7,076 bases of DNA. Source: Candidatus Neomicrothrix sp. UBA2110 (GTDB lineage: Bacteria; Actinomycetota; Acidimicrobiia; Acidimicrobiales; Poriferisodalaceae). The DNA is taken from assembly GCA_002331465.1 (NCBI GenBank), contig DCYM01000045.1, positions 1-7,076 of the forward strand, read 5' to 3'. This document shows positions 6,333 to 7,076 of this stretch, piece by piece. Under the pieces are notes generated by a model. The model ran no database searches. It was not told the DNA's origin and was given only the letters and a program-made list of their open reading frames with translations. Positions within the stretch are counted from its first letter, which is position 1. Each line of letters begins with the position of its first letter. The translations under genes were made by a program, and so were the position numbers.

Positions 6333-7076
6333 TTAAGAGTCTTCTACCCGAAAGTACTCAGGCTTCCCTAACGCCCAGTATTCACCCCACACTTGTTCCC
6401 CTCCGGCGACGTGAAACACTTCACCGGTTATGTATGAGGCGGTTGTGGATGATCCCAGAAACGCAACTGCCTGCGCTACATCGTGGACGTCCCCGAGTCT
6501 TCTTTGTGGATTGTGATCGAAAGAGGGACGCGCTTCAGGTGGATAGTTCACCAATCCGGGGCTGCGAACTACTCCAACGGCGATGGTGTTGACTCTGATG
6601 TTGTGCGGAGCCCATTCGACACTGAGCGATGCCGCCAACCCAGCTGCGCCGGCTCTTGCAGCGGCGGTATGAGGGATTCCAACGGAGGCACGACCCGTAA
6701 TCGTTCCAATATTTACGATGGATCCTGGCTGCTTTTCCTGAATCCAGGTTCGCGCGGCTTCCTGCATTACAAACCACGGTCCATACAAATTGGTTTCAAC
6801 GACAGCAGCCCAACCTTTGGGAGAAATCTCCACCGCCGGCGCCGAGAACTGGCCGCCTGCGTTGTTCACCACCAAATCCAACCCACCGCATTCGCTCCAA
6901 GCAGCGCCAATCAGATCAGCTACCTGGTCGGGATCGCGGATAGTCATGGGGATCGAGCAGACATCAATCCCGTGAGCGGCTAAAGATTTTTCCAGCTCGA
7001 CAAGTTTTGATTCGTTTCGGCCGCAGGTGATAATCCGAGCTCCAAGTCGTCCCAGCAACATGCAGATTGCTCTGCC
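6333..7076 (-). CDS. SDR-family trans-2-enoyl-CoA reductase-like protein (5' end outside window)
   Basis: A short-chain dehydrogenase/reductase, expected to use NAD(P)H. The frame is open through base 7076, and the residues before the first Met (GRAIC) belong to the cofactor-binding glycine loop, so the true start lies beyond the edge; 247 residues are visible. Visible-fragment motifs are NNAGGQF at 71-77, SPKGW then ETN at 94-96, SIVNIG at 119-124, LSVEWAPHNIRVN at 151-163 and a C-terminal ITGEVFHVAGG. The stretch VNNAGGQFSAPAVEIS, and H-x4-R-A-G where most SDRs have YxxxK, closely match my memory of mammalian peroxisomal trans-2-enoyl-CoA reductase (PECR), which shortens or saturates acyl-CoAs. 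The YxxxK pair reads Thr137/Arg141. The role is therefore probably in acyl-CoA metabolism, with actual substrate unproven. The gene is 30 bp upstream of the O-methyltransferase-like gene. Confidence 0.9.
   Translation of the reverse strand, partial: GRAICMLLGRLGARIITCGRNESKLVELEKSLAAHGIDVCSIPMTIRDPDQVADLIGAAWSECGGLDLVVNNAGGQFSAPAVEISPKGWAAVVETNLYGPWFVMQEAARTWIQEKQPGSIVNIGTITGRASVGIPHTAAARAGAAGLAASLSVEWAPHNIRVNTIAVGVVRSPGLVNYPPEARPSFDHNPQRRLGDVHDVAQAVAFLGSSTTASYITGEVFHVAGGEQVWGEYWALGKPEYFRVEDS

Noticed and set aside
6483..6983. Plus-strand open frame of 166 codons, and the minus-strand frame 6535-6777
   Set aside because: Both are alternate-frame readings of the SDR gene, whose own frame shows a full set of family motifs.
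1..7076. Search for a mobile element, defence system, CRISPR array or toxin-antitoxin pair
   Set aside because: No transposase, integrase, direct-repeat array or paired small genes; all large genes are housekeeping or metabolic and co-oriented.

Overview
The window reads as an ordinary chromosomal segment of an actinobacterium of moderate GC (about half G+C by eye). Every gene I can support lies on the minus strand, so transcription runs from the right edge to the left. The order pdtaR-like ANTAR regulator, polA, (methyltransferase), rpsA matches the pdtaR...polA-rpsA neighbourhood known from Mycobacterium. The S1 and Pol I proteins carry actinobacterial traits: S1 shows VIPSRELSI and LVLQKED, and Pol I has a Tyr in the O-helix and an eroded proofreading site. 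The moderate GC and the N-terminus of S1 make me lean towards Acidimicrobiia, perhaps a marine or environmental lineage. That placement is inference.

Layout in transcription order. (1) 7076-6333: a short-chain dehydrogenase most like peroxisomal trans-2-enoyl-CoA reductase, with its N-terminus cut off by the window edge. (2) 6302-5307, 30 bp further on: a family-2 (acetylserotonin/hydroxyindole type) O-methyltransferase-like protein without the usual catalytic His. (3) 5256-4963: a 97-residue coiled-coil protein of unknown function, preceded by an imperfect inverted repeat that may mark a transcriptional boundary. (4) 4877-4290: a PdtaR-type response regulator with an RNA-binding ANTAR domain. 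(5) 4219-1547: full-length DNA polymerase I. (6) 1516-752, 30 bp further on: a class I SAM-dependent methyltransferase. (7) A 131-bp gap with two hairpins, then rpsA from a GTG at 620, running off the left edge after 206 codons.

The left part (regulator, polA, methyltransferase, rpsA) is a housekeeping block for DNA repair, RNA-level regulation and translation. The right part is an accessory pair that probably acts on acyl-CoA or other small molecules. There is no gene-free stretch over 300 bases; the longest is 621-751. I see no tRNA, rRNA, CRISPR array, insertion sequence or prophage gene, and no sign of an undescribed multi-gene system. The points most worth a second look are the unusual active-site residues in Pol I, the two enzymes with altered catalytic residues, the methyltransferase between polA and rpsA, and the unknown 97-residue protein.
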